64,000 nt of DNA from assembly GCF_014212055.1 (NCBI RefSeq), contig NZ_JACJVO010000022.1:41885-105884 (forward strand). The letters are read 5' to 3'. Position 1 is the first letter of the stretch. Each line of letters opens with the position of its first letter. The DNA is from Cohnella zeiphila (lineage in GTDB: Bacteria > Bacillota > Bacilli > Paenibacillales > Paenibacillaceae). A program made the position numbers and the translations under genes. Shown here in pieces: positions 33,667 through 41,457 of the stretch. The notes under the pieces were generated by a model. It was not told where the DNA came from. It was given only the letters and a program-made list of their open reading frames with translations, and made no database searches.

Positions 33667-34236
33667 ATGGAGGAAGGCCCGCAAGTACCCGAGCTGTTCC
33701 AGCGCTTGTTCCGGGAGCATTACCCCGAGGTGGCAAGAAAGCTCTATGCATTGACCGGCGATTATGCGGCGGCGGAGGATCTGTCCCAAGAGGTGTTCCT
33801 GAAGCTCTACCGGAGCCCTCCGGATCGGCTCGAGGCCGTGGGTGCCTGGCTGCACCGGGTGCTGACCCGGGTCGGTTACGATTATTTAAGGCAACAGACG
33901 TCGAACAAAGCGTTATTGGAGAAGGAAACCGCCCGTATGGCATCTTGGTCGGAAGCCGCCGCCCCTTCGGGAGAGACGGAGGTCATCCGCGAATGGGAAA
34001 AGGATGTGGTCCGCCGGGTACTGCAGAAGCTCTCGGACCGGGACCGGACCGCTCTCTTGCTTCGGGAAGAAGGCTACAGCTACGAGGAGATAGCCGTTCG
34101 TCTGGAAGTGAACCCGAAGATCGTCGGCACTTTGCTGGCCCGGGCAGAGGCGCGTCTGAAGAAGAAATACGGGCAGGAGGAGGAGCGGAGCGATGGCGGA
34201 GGAAGCGAAGAGGAACGGCGGGGAGCCGGGATTTGA
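33667..34236 (+). CDS. ECF-type RNA polymerase sigma factor
   Basis: 189 residues, sigma-70 family group 4. Region 2 is clear (FREHYPEVARKLYALTGD, AAAEDLSQEVFLKLYR and AWLHRVLTRVGYDYLRQQ), as is region 4 (LSDRDRTALLLREEGYSYEE, then IAVRLEVNPKIVGTLLARA). The tail is charged and disordered. ATG after a GA/G-rich ribosome site. The next gene overlaps it by 44 bp and has one membrane segment, the usual sigma/anti-sigma arrangement. The signal it answers is unknown; the linked ABC transporter suggests envelope or antibiotic stress. Confidence 0.9.
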   Translation: MEEGPQVPELFQRLFREHYPEVARKLYALTGDYAAAEDLSQEVFLKLYRSPPDRLEAVGAWLHRVLTRVGYDYLRQQTSNKALLEKETARMASWSEAAAPSGETEVIREWEKDVVRRVLQKLSDRDRTALLLREEGYSYEEIAVRLEVNPKIVGTLLARAEARLKKKYGQEEERSDGGGSEEERRGAGI

Positions 34237-35365
34237 TACGGAACGGGCTTGGGAACGGTTCGAGAGACGGGCGGCCCGGGAACCGATTCCGGTTTTCTGG
34301 AAGCAGGCGGAGGAAGCTTTATGCTCGGAAGAAACCAGGATTGAAGCCATATCGGCCGGGAATCCGGAACAAGACGCGAAGGACGGTGTAAGAGTGATGA
34401 AAAAGTTGGAAGCAATCCATGAGGCGCAAGGGTCCCCGGTTGTCGAGGCGACGTCGGGTGCAGGACCGGCAAGTGCGAACGGGGCGAACGGAGCTTGGCG
34501 GACGGAGAGACCGGCGAAACGCAGGCTTCGGAGGCTGACCGCAGGGGTGGTTGCCGCCGCCGTGGGCATCGGTCTGTACACCACCCCCTTGGGGGACCGC
34601 GTGCTGGCCGCCATGCAGCAAACCTTCCGCATCCAGCATATGGTCGGAGTCGGAATCTCGGCGGATGACATGGCAGCCGTCTCGGATCTTCTGGAGCACG
34701 GCTCGCCGGACGGAGACCGGAGCTTCAGCCTCGCCCAATACGGCACCTTGACCCAATCCGGCGGCGGGGAGTCCGTTGCCTTGACTTGGGACGAAGCGGA
34801 AAAACGGATGGGCGGCCCCTTGCTCCAACTGGAAAATCCTACGGCCCCCGACTATCAACCGGCAACGACGCTTACGTTCAACCTGAAAGTGAAGGCGGTC
34901 AACCGGCTGCTCACCCGTTTGGGCGGCAGCTCCACCCTCCCTGCCGAAGCGGATGGCAAAGCGATTCAGCTGTACGTCCCGGCAGGAATCTCCACGGAAG
35001 GAGCCTTGTCAGGCAAACCGGCGCGGCTGCTCGAATTCGGCAAGCCGGAGCTGACCGTGGAGGACGGAATCGATGCGGGCGCCGTCCGCGAAGCGGTTCT
35101 GGGGCTGCCCGTTCTGCCGGACAGCCTGCGCGCGAAGCTGGCCGCCATCGGCGACTGGCGGAGCACTCTCCCGGTTCCTGCCCAAGACGGCGTGACGACC
35201 AACCTTCGGCTGGGCGGGCATGATGCGGTCATGACCGTGGACGGCTCGCAGCGCTACTTGCTCTGGCTCGACGGGGACCGGATCAGCCTGCTGAGCGTCG
35301 ATACGAAGGATTTCCCCACGGATTCCGCCTTTCAGAGGGCCGCGGAGGAGCTTGTGCAGCCATGA
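34193..35365 (+). CDS. putative membrane-anchored anti-sigma factor
   Basis: 390 residues. A cytoplasmic N-terminal part of about 115 residues is rich in charged residues; then comes one membrane helix (LTAGVVAAAVGIGLYTTPLG, about 116-135) and an extracytoplasmic domain of about 250 residues of mixed alpha/beta character. I do not see a ZAS zinc motif (HxxxCxxC). The role is inferred from topology and the 44-bp overlap with the ECF sigma gene; the extracellular part could be the sensor. RBS GGAGGAGGAGCGG. Its stop overlaps the ATPase gene start. Confidence 0.65.
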   Translation: MAEEAKRNGGEPGFDTERAWERFERRAAREPIPVFWKQAEEALCSEETRIEAISAGNPEQDAKDGVRVMKKLEAIHEAQGSPVVEATSGAGPASANGANGAWRTERPAKRRLRRLTAGVVAAAVGIGLYTTPLGDRVLAAMQQTFRIQHMVGVGISADDMAAVSDLLEHGSPDGDRSFSLAQYGTLTQSGGGESVALTWDEAEKRMGGPLLQLENPTAPDYQPATTLTFNLKVKAVNRLLTRLGGSSTLPAEADGKAIQLYVPAGISTEGALSGKPARLLEFGKPELTVEDGIDAGAVREAVLGLPVLPDSLRAKLAAIGDWRSTLPVPAQDGVTTNLRLGGHDAVMTVDGSQRYLLWLDGDRISLLSVDTKDFPTDSAFQRAAEELVQP

Positions 35366-36348
35366 TGATCGATACGTCGGACTTGACCAAGACCTATAAC
35401 GGCCGCGGCGGCTGCCGCGGCATTACCCTGCAGGTGCCGGAGGGCTGTATCTTCGGCCTGCTGGGACCCAACGGTGCCGGCAAAAGCACCTTCGTCAAAA
35501 TGCTGGTCGGGCTCCATCGCCCCGATTCGGGAAGGGCCACCGTTCTGGGGCAGCCCCTGGGCCGGCCGGAGGCGCGACGCAAGCTCGGGTATTTGCCCGA
35601 GCTGTTTCGCTTTCAGGATTGGCTGACACCGGTGGAGGTGCTTCGGTTCCATGGCCGGTTGGGGGGGCTGAGCCCGAAGGAAACAAGATCCCCCGCCTTC
35701 CGCAACCGAGTCCGGGATACGCTGGAGCTGGTCGGCCTATCCGAAGCCGCGAACCGCCGGGTCGGCGGCTTCTCCAAAGGAATGCAGCAGCGTCTCGGCC
35801 TGGCTGTCGCCCTGCTCCTGGATCCCGAGTTCGTGATCCTGGACGAACCCGCTTCCGCGCTGGACCCCATCGGCCGCTATGAGATTCGCAGTCTGCTGAA
35901 GCAGCTTCGGAGCAAAGGGGTAACGATTTTTCTCAACACCCATCTGTTGGAGGATGTAGAGGAGCTGTGCGACGAAGCCGCCTTCCTCTATGAAGGAGAG
36001 CTGCTGGCGTCGGGGCCGCTGGACAAGCTGATCGGCGGTTCGGGCGAGAGCGGGGACGGCGGCGTCAACTGGCGCTTCCGGCTTGGCGGCTGGCTCCCGG
36101 AGACGTGGGAGGAACTGAATGATGCCGTCGGCGACGCGCTTTCTGCCATGATGCGGCTGGTCGAGAGCGACGACAGCGGCAACGCTTTTCTGACCGCCCG
36201 CGTAACGGACCGGGAACAGGCCGGCTACCTGGCCACCTTGTTCATCCGAAGCGGCTTGACGCTCTACGAATCCGGGCCCGAGCCTAGCAACCTGGAAGCC
36301 TGGTTCGTCCGGATGGCCCAGTCCCGCAGAGGAGGTGTCCCGCAATGA
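35362..36348 (+). CDS. ABC transporter ATP-binding protein
   Basis: 328 residues. Walker A GPNGAGKST, Q-loop region, signature VGGFSKGMQQRLGLAVALLL, Walker B FVILDEPASALDP and the H-loop (NTHLLEDVEEL). The C-terminal 100 residues are an accessory domain. It resembles the CcmA/NatA/Ybh-type exporters, in which one ATPase works with a separate small permease. Overlaps of 4 bp on both sides couple it to the anti-sigma gene and the permease. Confidence 0.93.
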   Translation: MMIDTSDLTKTYNGRGGCRGITLQVPEGCIFGLLGPNGAGKSTFVKMLVGLHRPDSGRATVLGQPLGRPEARRKLGYLPELFRFQDWLTPVEVLRFHGRLGGLSPKETRSPAFRNRVRDTLELVGLSEAANRRVGGFSKGMQQRLGLAVALLLDPEFVILDEPASALDPIGRYEIRSLLKQLRSKGVTIFLNTHLLEDVEELCDEAAFLYEGELLASGPLDKLIGGSGESGDGGVNWRFRLGGWLPETWEELNDAVGDALSAMMRLVESDDSGNAFLTARVTDREQAGYLATLFIRSGLTLYESGPEPSNLEAWFVRMAQSRRGGVPQ

Positions 36349-37190
36349 CGATGTACATCTCCGCCACCTTCAGGGAGCTGACCCGCAAACGGGTGTTTCT
36401 GGTCACGTTAATTCTGACGATCATCTTTCTGGTCCTGTTCGCGTTCGGGGTTCGTGAGCTGGCCGGCACGGACGGGCAGAATCAAGATTCTCCCGCCGAA
36501 CGATTGCTGAACAGCATGGTGCTGACGGTGCTGGGGATTTTCTTCGCGCAGTTTCTGGCGGCCTTCTTCGTCCTCTTCACGACGATGGGGACCGTCACGG
36601 GCGAACAGGAGAACGGCCTGCTGCTGGCCGTCGCGGCCCGCCCGATCCCCCGCTGGAAGCTGTATCTCGCCAAATGGCTGGGCCACGCCGTCTGGATCGC
36701 CGTATACAGCACGGTTCTATTTGTCTCCGTGGTTTGGACCGTTCACGGCTTGGCGGGGCTTCCCGTATTGGCGGAGGACATGCTGCGAGGCTGGGCGTTG
36801 TTTGTCTGGATGCCGCTTCTTCTTCTCACGCTGACGATGCTGGGCTCCGTCTATTTGCCGATGCTGGGCAACGGAATCTGCGCTGCCTTGTTGTACGGGT
36901 TCGCTCTTTTCAGCGGGCTGGTCGAAGGGGTGTCGGCCTATGGAGGGATCAATCCCGCCGTGGGAAAATATGTCCTTCTGACCGGGCTGATCCTGCCCAC
37001 GGACTCCGTCTACCGCAGAAGCCTCTATGAGCTTCTTGGGGGAGCGGATTGGGCCGGATTGGCGACCTCGGACATGGGGCCTTTTTCGATACCGAGCGTG
37101 CCTTCCAATGCCTTTCTCCTGTATACGGCAGGGTACGCGATCGTTCTTCTTCTGCTGGGGTGCAGGGCTTTCAGCCGGAAGGACCTGTAG
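36345..37190 (+). CDS. ABC transporter permease (ABC-2 type)
   Basis: 281 residues with about six membrane helices: one N-terminal (FLVTLILTIIFLVLFAFGV), a large extracytoplasmic loop, then a cluster including LTVLGIFFAQFLAAFFVLF and the last near AGYAIVLLLLGCRAF. Topology and TVTGEQENGLLLAVAARPI are typical of ABC-2/NosY-like permeases. It is the partner of the preceding ATPase. Substrate unknown. Confidence 0.85.
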   Translation: MTMYISATFRELTRKRVFLVTLILTIIFLVLFAFGVRELAGTDGQNQDSPAERLLNSMVLTVLGIFFAQFLAAFFVLFTTMGTVTGEQENGLLLAVAARPIPRWKLYLAKWLGHAVWIAVYSTVLFVSVVWTVHGLAGLPVLAEDMLRGWALFVWMPLLLLTLTMLGSVYLPMLGNGICAALLYGFALFSGLVEGVSAYGGINPAVGKYVLLTGLILPTDSVYRRSLYELLGGADWAGLATSDMGPFSIPSVPSNAFLLYTAGYAIVLLLLGCRAFSRKDL

Positions 37191-37245
37191 CGAGGTTCTT
37201 CCAGGCGACGCCCCGAAGCATCCCGGGCCCAATCCGCGCACAAAA

Positions 37246-37267
37246 AAAGACACGCATGCGTGTCTTT
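37246..37267. terminator. palindromic bidirectional terminator
   Basis: AAAGACACGCA/TGCGTGTCTTT is a perfect 22-bp palindrome flanked by A-rich and T-rich tracts. It ends the sigma/ABC operon. The following 150 bp are AT-rich for this genome and contain TATAAT at 37372-37377, a possible -10 box for the methyltransferase gene, but no good -35. Confidence 0.85.
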
Positions 37268-37426
37268 CGCATTTTTGGGTGATTTGAAGACGAGAGGGGC
37301 GTATTTCACGTCCCAATAATATTATTATAAAATTTCGATTCGAATAAGTCTATATTTGGGAAGAAATTTCCTATAATATCTTCCTCGTGTCCACAAGCCA
37401 CAGACGAACGAGGAGGCAGAGAAGCG

Positions 37427-38218
37427 ATGTTTCCAGATTTGATGCTGCATCCGGAATACAAGCGGAACCAGACGAAGGCATGGTGCGATCAGCTGGCGGC
37501 GAAGACGGGGAAGTACGAATTTCCCTGGCGCACAGTCCCCGATGGGAGAACGGCGGAGGACATTTTCACAGACAAGTTGGGCAAAGCGATTCGGGGCAAG
37601 GTGCTGGACGTGGGGTGCGGCCACGGAGATTTTACGAGCCGATGGGCGGATCTAGCGGATGAGCTGGTTGGGTTCGACATAACGGCAGGGTTCATCGCGA
37701 CCGCCAATCGGAACCGGCCGCCGAATGTCCGGTATGTCGTAGGGAATACGCATGACGGTCTGCCGTTTTCCGACGATGCGTTTGATGTCGCCTATACCAA
37801 AAAGGGGCCGACGAGCTGGTACGCGGAAGGAAATCGCGTCGTTCGTCCAGGAGGTGCGCTTCTGATGCTTCATCCCGGCGATGGGCTGGGAGCGGAGCTT
37901 GCGCGCTGCTTTCCGGGGCTGCTTCCGCAGCCGGAACCGGGAACTCCGATTCGGGATACGGCCTTGGAACGTCTGGCCGCCAGCGGGCTTGTCGACATCG
38001 AATGGTCCGTTCTGGAAGAGGCGGGCTGGCTTCCGACGCCCGAAGACGTCTGGGAGCTCGCCTGTTTTGGGCAAAGCGAGGGGTTCTCCCGGTACGTCAG
38101 AGAGACGTGCTTCGAACGGATCGTCGATCAGTTCGCAAGTCATGCGGTCTATGGCAAAGGCATCCGAACGACCGGAAGCTTCTACTTCGTGCAGGCGAAA
38201 GCCGCCTCCGTCAAATAA
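37427..38218 (+). CDS. class I SAM-dependent methyltransferase
   Basis: 263 residues with a Rossmann methyltransferase core: motif I VLDVGCGHGDFTSRWA, motif II-like DELVGFDITAGFI, LPFSDDAFDVAYTKKGPTSW and the post-motif VRPGGALLMLHPG. The substrate cannot be read from the sequence. ATG after AACGAGGAGGCAGAG. It is convergent with the FAD oxidoreductase; their stops overlap by 8 bp with no terminator between them. Confidence 0.88.
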   Translation: MFPDLMLHPEYKRNQTKAWCDQLAAKTGKYEFPWRTVPDGRTAEDIFTDKLGKAIRGKVLDVGCGHGDFTSRWADLADELVGFDITAGFIATANRNRPPNVRYVVGNTHDGLPFSDDAFDVAYTKKGPTSWYAEGNRVVRPGGALLMLHPGDGLGAELARCFPGLLPQPEPGTPIRDTALERLAASGLVDIEWSVLEEAGWLPTPEDVWELACFGQSEGFSRYVRETCFERIVDQFASHAVYGKGIRTTGSFYFVQAKAASVK

Positions 38219-39473
38219 GCGCCTCCTGCCGGATCAGCTCCTTGCGGACCGCCTGCACGTCCGACACGCCATTGCCGACGAATTGGGCAGCGGCGACGCC
38301 GGCCGCATGTCCGGTGGCGAAGGAAGTGCCGATGACGCGGGCGGAGGCGAAGGCGACCGGGTCGCACGAAATAATGCGGCCGGCGCACCACAAGTTGCGG
38401 ATTCCCGCGACTTTGAGCGATTGCAGCGGAATTTCGTAAAACGATTTGTCCCGAATGTGGCGGTAGACGGCGGGAGCGCCTTTCTCGTGGATCTCGACCG
38501 GCCAGCCGCCTCTGGCCACCGCGTCGGGGCAGCGGACGCCGTTCAGGATGTCTTCCCCTCTCAGCGTGCCTTCACCGACGACGTGCCTCGTCTCGCGAAC
38601 GCCGATGGCCGGCCCGGTCTGGCCGAGGTAGGCATTTTCGAAGCCGGGTATGTAACGCTGGAACACGCGCAAATAAGACCATGCCTGCCGCCGCGCCGAC
38701 ATTTCGGCCTCCGTCAGGCTCGACGAATCCAGTCCGTTGACGTACTCGTCGGCGAACATCGCCAGCACGTCCTGGGAGCCGGGGAGCCGCAGCACCATTC
38801 CTTTTTCTTTGGTCAGGGACGTCTCGCCGTTCAGCTTCGCCTGCTGGATCACTTCGGTGAAGCCGTTCCGCGCCAAATCCGCATGCGGAGCCACGCCGCC
38901 GATACGCATAACCAAGGTGCTTGCCTGCACCTGGCCTTCTTCGTCGCCGAACCGAACTTGGCCGCCGGCCAGAACGGAAAGGTCGGCCTCGCCGCTCGCG
39001 TCGACGAACGCCGAAGCTTCGACGAGGAAGCGGCCGGTGTGGTCGTAGCATTCGATCGCCCGGATCGCTCCGTCTTCCACGACGGCCCCGATGACCTGGC
39101 AGTGCAGCAGCGGCTTGGCGCCGGACGCCAGCACGACCTGGTCGAGCGCGTATTTGGTCGCTTCCGCGTCCAGCAGGACGATGACGTTGCCGGATCGCGG
39201 GTTGCGGTACGGTTCCCGGTACATATGAAGCTGGCGGAGTTCCTCCAGCACCTTCTCGCCGACGCCGCCGACGATTTGCTCATACGGATCGCTCTGCGTG
39301 AAAAAACCGCAAAACGTCAGCACGGAGCTGTGCGTGGCGGCACCGCCCAAGTAGGGATTTTTCTCGATGAGCAGGGTTCGCATGCCTGCGTTCGCGGCAC
39401 CGACGGCTGCGGCCACTCCCGCGCTTCCTCCGCCGGTTACGACAACATCGAATTTCATTTTCCTCTCGCTCAT
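38211..39473 (-). CDS. FAD-dependent oxidoreductase (FAD_oxidored type)
   Basis: 420 residues from the ATG at 39473, which follows AAGGAGG (complement of 39481-39488); the frame is open 24 bp further. N-terminal dinucleotide-binding motif VVVTGGGSAGVAAAVGAANA, then LLIEKNPYLGGAATHS. The C-terminal FAD motif is WCAGRIISCDPVAFASARV. This matches the FAD_oxidored group of flavoproteins with broad, mostly unknown substrates. It is monocistronic and divergent from a DUF2500 gene. Confidence 0.85.
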   Translation of the reverse strand: MSERKMKFDVVVTGGGSAGVAAAVGAANAGMRTLLIEKNPYLGGAATHSSVLTFCGFFTQSDPYEQIVGGVGEKVLEELRQLHMYREPYRNPRSGNVIVLLDAEATKYALDQVVLASGAKPLLHCQVIGAVVEDGAIRAIECYDHTGRFLVEASAFVDASGEADLSVLAGGQVRFGDEEGQVQASTLVMRIGGVAPHADLARNGFTEVIQQAKLNGETSLTKEKGMVLRLPGSQDVLAMFADEYVNGLDSSSLTEAEMSARRQAWSYLRVFQRYIPGFENAYLGQTGPAIGVRETRHVVGEGTLRGEDILNGVRCPDAVARGGWPVEIHEKGAPAVYRHIRDKSFYEIPLQSLKVAGIRNLWCAGRIISCDPVAFASARVIGTSFATGHAAGVAAAQFVGNGVSDVQAVRKELIRQEALI

Positions 39474-39701
39474 GCGAACATCCTCCTTGAAAATCAATCA
39501 GACAAGCCCTCTATCTTATTCTTATTCGACGCGGATACATAAAAGTCTTCTAATTTGGCGCTCATCTTTGAAAATTCCTCTTGAAAAAAACCGGAAGTCA
39601 GGGGAATGCAGGGCGAAGTGGAACTTTTCGGAAGAAAATGCGTATAACCTGTTGTCGCTTCAAGCGAAGATCAGATGGAGAATGCGGGGGATCGGACAAA
39701 G

Positions 39702-40088
39702 ATGGGGAGTTTGGCACCGGATCAAGGCATGGGCATGTTCGGTTTGATTTTCAGGATTTTTCCGATCGTCTTCATCATCGTGCTCGGCTTGATCGTATTC
39801 CGCGCGGTGCGGGGAGTCGGGGAATGGAGCCGCAACAACCGGTCGCCGGAGCTCAGCGTGCGCACGAGAGTGGTCAGCAAGCGGACGGAAGTTTCGCATC
39901 ATCATCACAATACGAACGACTCGTTCCACAGCCACTCGGACACGGCTTATTACGCGACTTTCGAGGTAGAGAGCGGAGACCGCATGGAGCTGAAAATAAG
40001 CGGTCGCGAATTCGGAATGCTGGCCGAAGGGGATATCGGGAAGCTGACTTTTCAGGGGACGCGGTATCTCGGATTCGAGCGGGAATGA
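39702..40088 (+). CDS. DUF2500 membrane-anchored protein
   Basis: 128 residues from the ATG at 39702, preceded by GGGGGATCGGAC; an ATG 27 bp upstream is also possible. One N-terminal membrane segment (FRIFPIVFIIVLGLIVFRAV) precedes a small soluble domain with RTRVVSKRTEVS, a His-rich loop (SHHHHNTND, then SFHSHSD) and YYATFEVESGDRMELKI, all typical of DUF2500. Function unknown. The flanking 228-bp divergent gap holds no other feature I can support. Confidence 0.8.
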   Translation: MGSLAPDQGMGMFGLIFRIFPIVFIIVLGLIVFRAVRGVGEWSRNNRSPELSVRTRVVSKRTEVSHHHHNTNDSFHSHSDTAYYATFEVESGDRMELKISGREFGMLAEGDIGKLTFQGTRYLGFERE

Positions 40089-40094
40089 AATGTT

Positions 40095-40132
40095 AAAAAA
40101 GCGCCCTTCCGGAATCGCCGGGAGGGCGCTCT
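40095..40132. terminator. bidirectional terminator between DUF2500 gene and mtnB
   Basis: AAAAAAGCGCCCTTCC and GGGAGGGCGCTCTT form a long GC stem. On the minus strand it ends in TTTTTT and so terminates mtnWXB; the plus-strand T-tract is weak. Confidence 0.85.
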
Positions 40133-40138
40133 TGCGCG

Positions 40139-40783
40139 TCAGCGCGGCCTTACGAGCTGCAGCCGATAGACGTATTCGAACAGGAATTCGAACGCCTCGA
40201 GATGCTTCTTGGCCTCGAACGCGTCGCGTCCCCAGGCGTATATGCCGTGCTTGCGCAGCAGAATCCCGGGAATGCGCGGATTCAGGCGTTCCGTTACTTC
40301 CGGCACGATGCGCGGAATGTCGGCGAAATTGGAGACGATCGGCACGTCGATGACGGCTTCTTCGTCCCAAATGTTGAACGCCTTGATCAGCTCGACGCCT
40401 TCGACCGGGACGGCGCGACGATCCCAGAACAGCTCGGAGACAAGACTGTTGAACACGGAATGGATGTGGAAAATGGCTCCGCAACCGGTAAGCCGATAGA
40501 TCTCGCAGTGGATCAGCGTCTCGGCGGACGGCTTCAGCTTCGTCGGCTCGCAAGCCCCGCCGGTCTGGTCGACGAGCAGGAAATCTTCCGGCGTGGACGC
40601 CGCCTTGTCCTTGCCGCTTGCCGTGACGGCGAAGACGAAGTTGTCCGGCTCGAAGCCGCCGACTCGCATCGACATGTTGCCGCTCGTGCCCGGGAACCAG
40701 CCGCGCGAAGCGAGATCGGCTTTGGCGATGCTGAGTTCGCGGTAGATCCGCTGCTTTTCTTCCAGTAGAATCGGTTCGCTCAT
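40139..40783 (-). CDS. mtnB: methylthioribulose-1-phosphate dehydratase
   Basis: Class II aldolase/adducin-family dehydratase of methionine salvage. 214 residues from the ATG at 40783; the much longer open frame upstream is a shadow of mtnX. Motifs: GWFPGTSGNMSMRV, zinc ligands in AIFHIHSVFNS, and the third His in LLRKHGIYAWGRD. It overlaps mtnX by 4 bp. Confidence 0.95.
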   Translation of the reverse strand: MSEPILLEEKQRIYRELSIAKADLASRGWFPGTSGNMSMRVGGFEPDNFVFAVTASGKDKAASTPEDFLLVDQTGGACEPTKLKPSAETLIHCEIYRLTGCGAIFHIHSVFNSLVSELFWDRRAVPVEGVELIKAFNIWDEEAVIDVPIVSNFADIPRIVPEVTERLNPRIPGILLRKHGIYAWGRDAFEAKKHLEAFEFLFEYVYRLQLVRPR

Positions 40784-41457
40784 GAATTCCAGTCTCCTTG
40801 CTCCAGATGATGGACGACGTCGCGGAACGTCTCGAACGGGATGTGCGGCAGCCCGAGCTCGCGGCAGCGTTCGGTCAGATGTGACCGGGAGAAGACGAGG
40901 TCCACCAGCTTCGCTCCGGCAAAATCGGTGATGCTGTCGCCGATCATGATACGGGTGAAGCGATCCTGCGGGAAGCGGCGGATAATCGTCGTCTTGCACA
41001 TGCCGCAGTCGTTGTCGCACGCGTCATCGCAAGCGTGGGGCCAAGTGATCCGGACCCGTTCGCCGCTGAAGTCGCTGCCGTTGCAGAAAATATGATCGTG
41101 CGGAATGCCGAACGGCTCGAGCAGCGGATAGACGAAAAAGTCGATGCCGCCGCTCGTCACGTAAAATTCCACTCCGTGCTCCCGGCACCAGGCCAGCAGC
41201 TCGGAGAAACCGTCGCGGATTCCCGCGTTTTCCAGCACGTAGGCGGTCAGCTCTTCCTTCATGGAGGAGGGTAGCAGCGCGAACATCTCGCCGACGCCTT
41301 GACGAACGGACTTCTTCAACGCGACGATATCGCGGACGATCGGCTCCCAACCCGGCGGGTTAAAGTGCTTCATCAGCGCGACGATATTGTCGTTCAGCGT
41401 AATCGTACCGTCGAAGTCGCAGAACAGGACGGGGGGCTTGCGAAAAGAATCGGTCAT
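40780..41457 (-). CDS. mtnX: 2-hydroxy-3-keto-5-methylthiopentenyl-1-phosphate phosphatase
   Basis: HAD-superfamily phosphatase following MtnW in methionine salvage. 225 residues from the ATG at 41457, preceded by GGGGGGTACGG. HAD motif I FCDFDGTITLNDN (nucleophile Asp), motif II YVTSGGIDFF, motif IV IMIGDSITDF, plus a Cys-rich insert (CDDACDNDCGMCKTT) typical of MtnX. Start and stop overlap the neighbours, so mtnW-mtnX-mtnB are translationally coupled. Confidence 0.95.
   Translation of the reverse strand: MTDSFRKPPVLFCDFDGTITLNDNIVALMKHFNPPGWEPIVRDIVALKKSVRQGVGEMFALLPSSMKEELTAYVLENAGIRDGFSELLAWCREHGVEFYVTSGGIDFFVYPLLEPFGIPHDHIFCNGSDFSGERVRITWPHACDDACDNDCGMCKTTIIRRFPQDRFTRIMIGDSITDFAGAKLVDLVFSRSHLTERCRELGLPHIPFETFRDVVHHLEQGDWNS

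Noticed and set aside
37348..37377. Promoter of the methyltransferase gene with TATAAT at 37372
   Set aside because: No -35 box at 16-18 bp; TTGGGA is only 10 bp away, so I did not list it as a promoter.
37881..39542. 553-aa plus-strand open frame
   Set aside because: It runs out of the methyltransferase in another frame and then antisense through the FAD oxidoreductase. Codon use and composition are those of a shadow, and the minus-strand gene has clear FAD motifs and a ribosome site.
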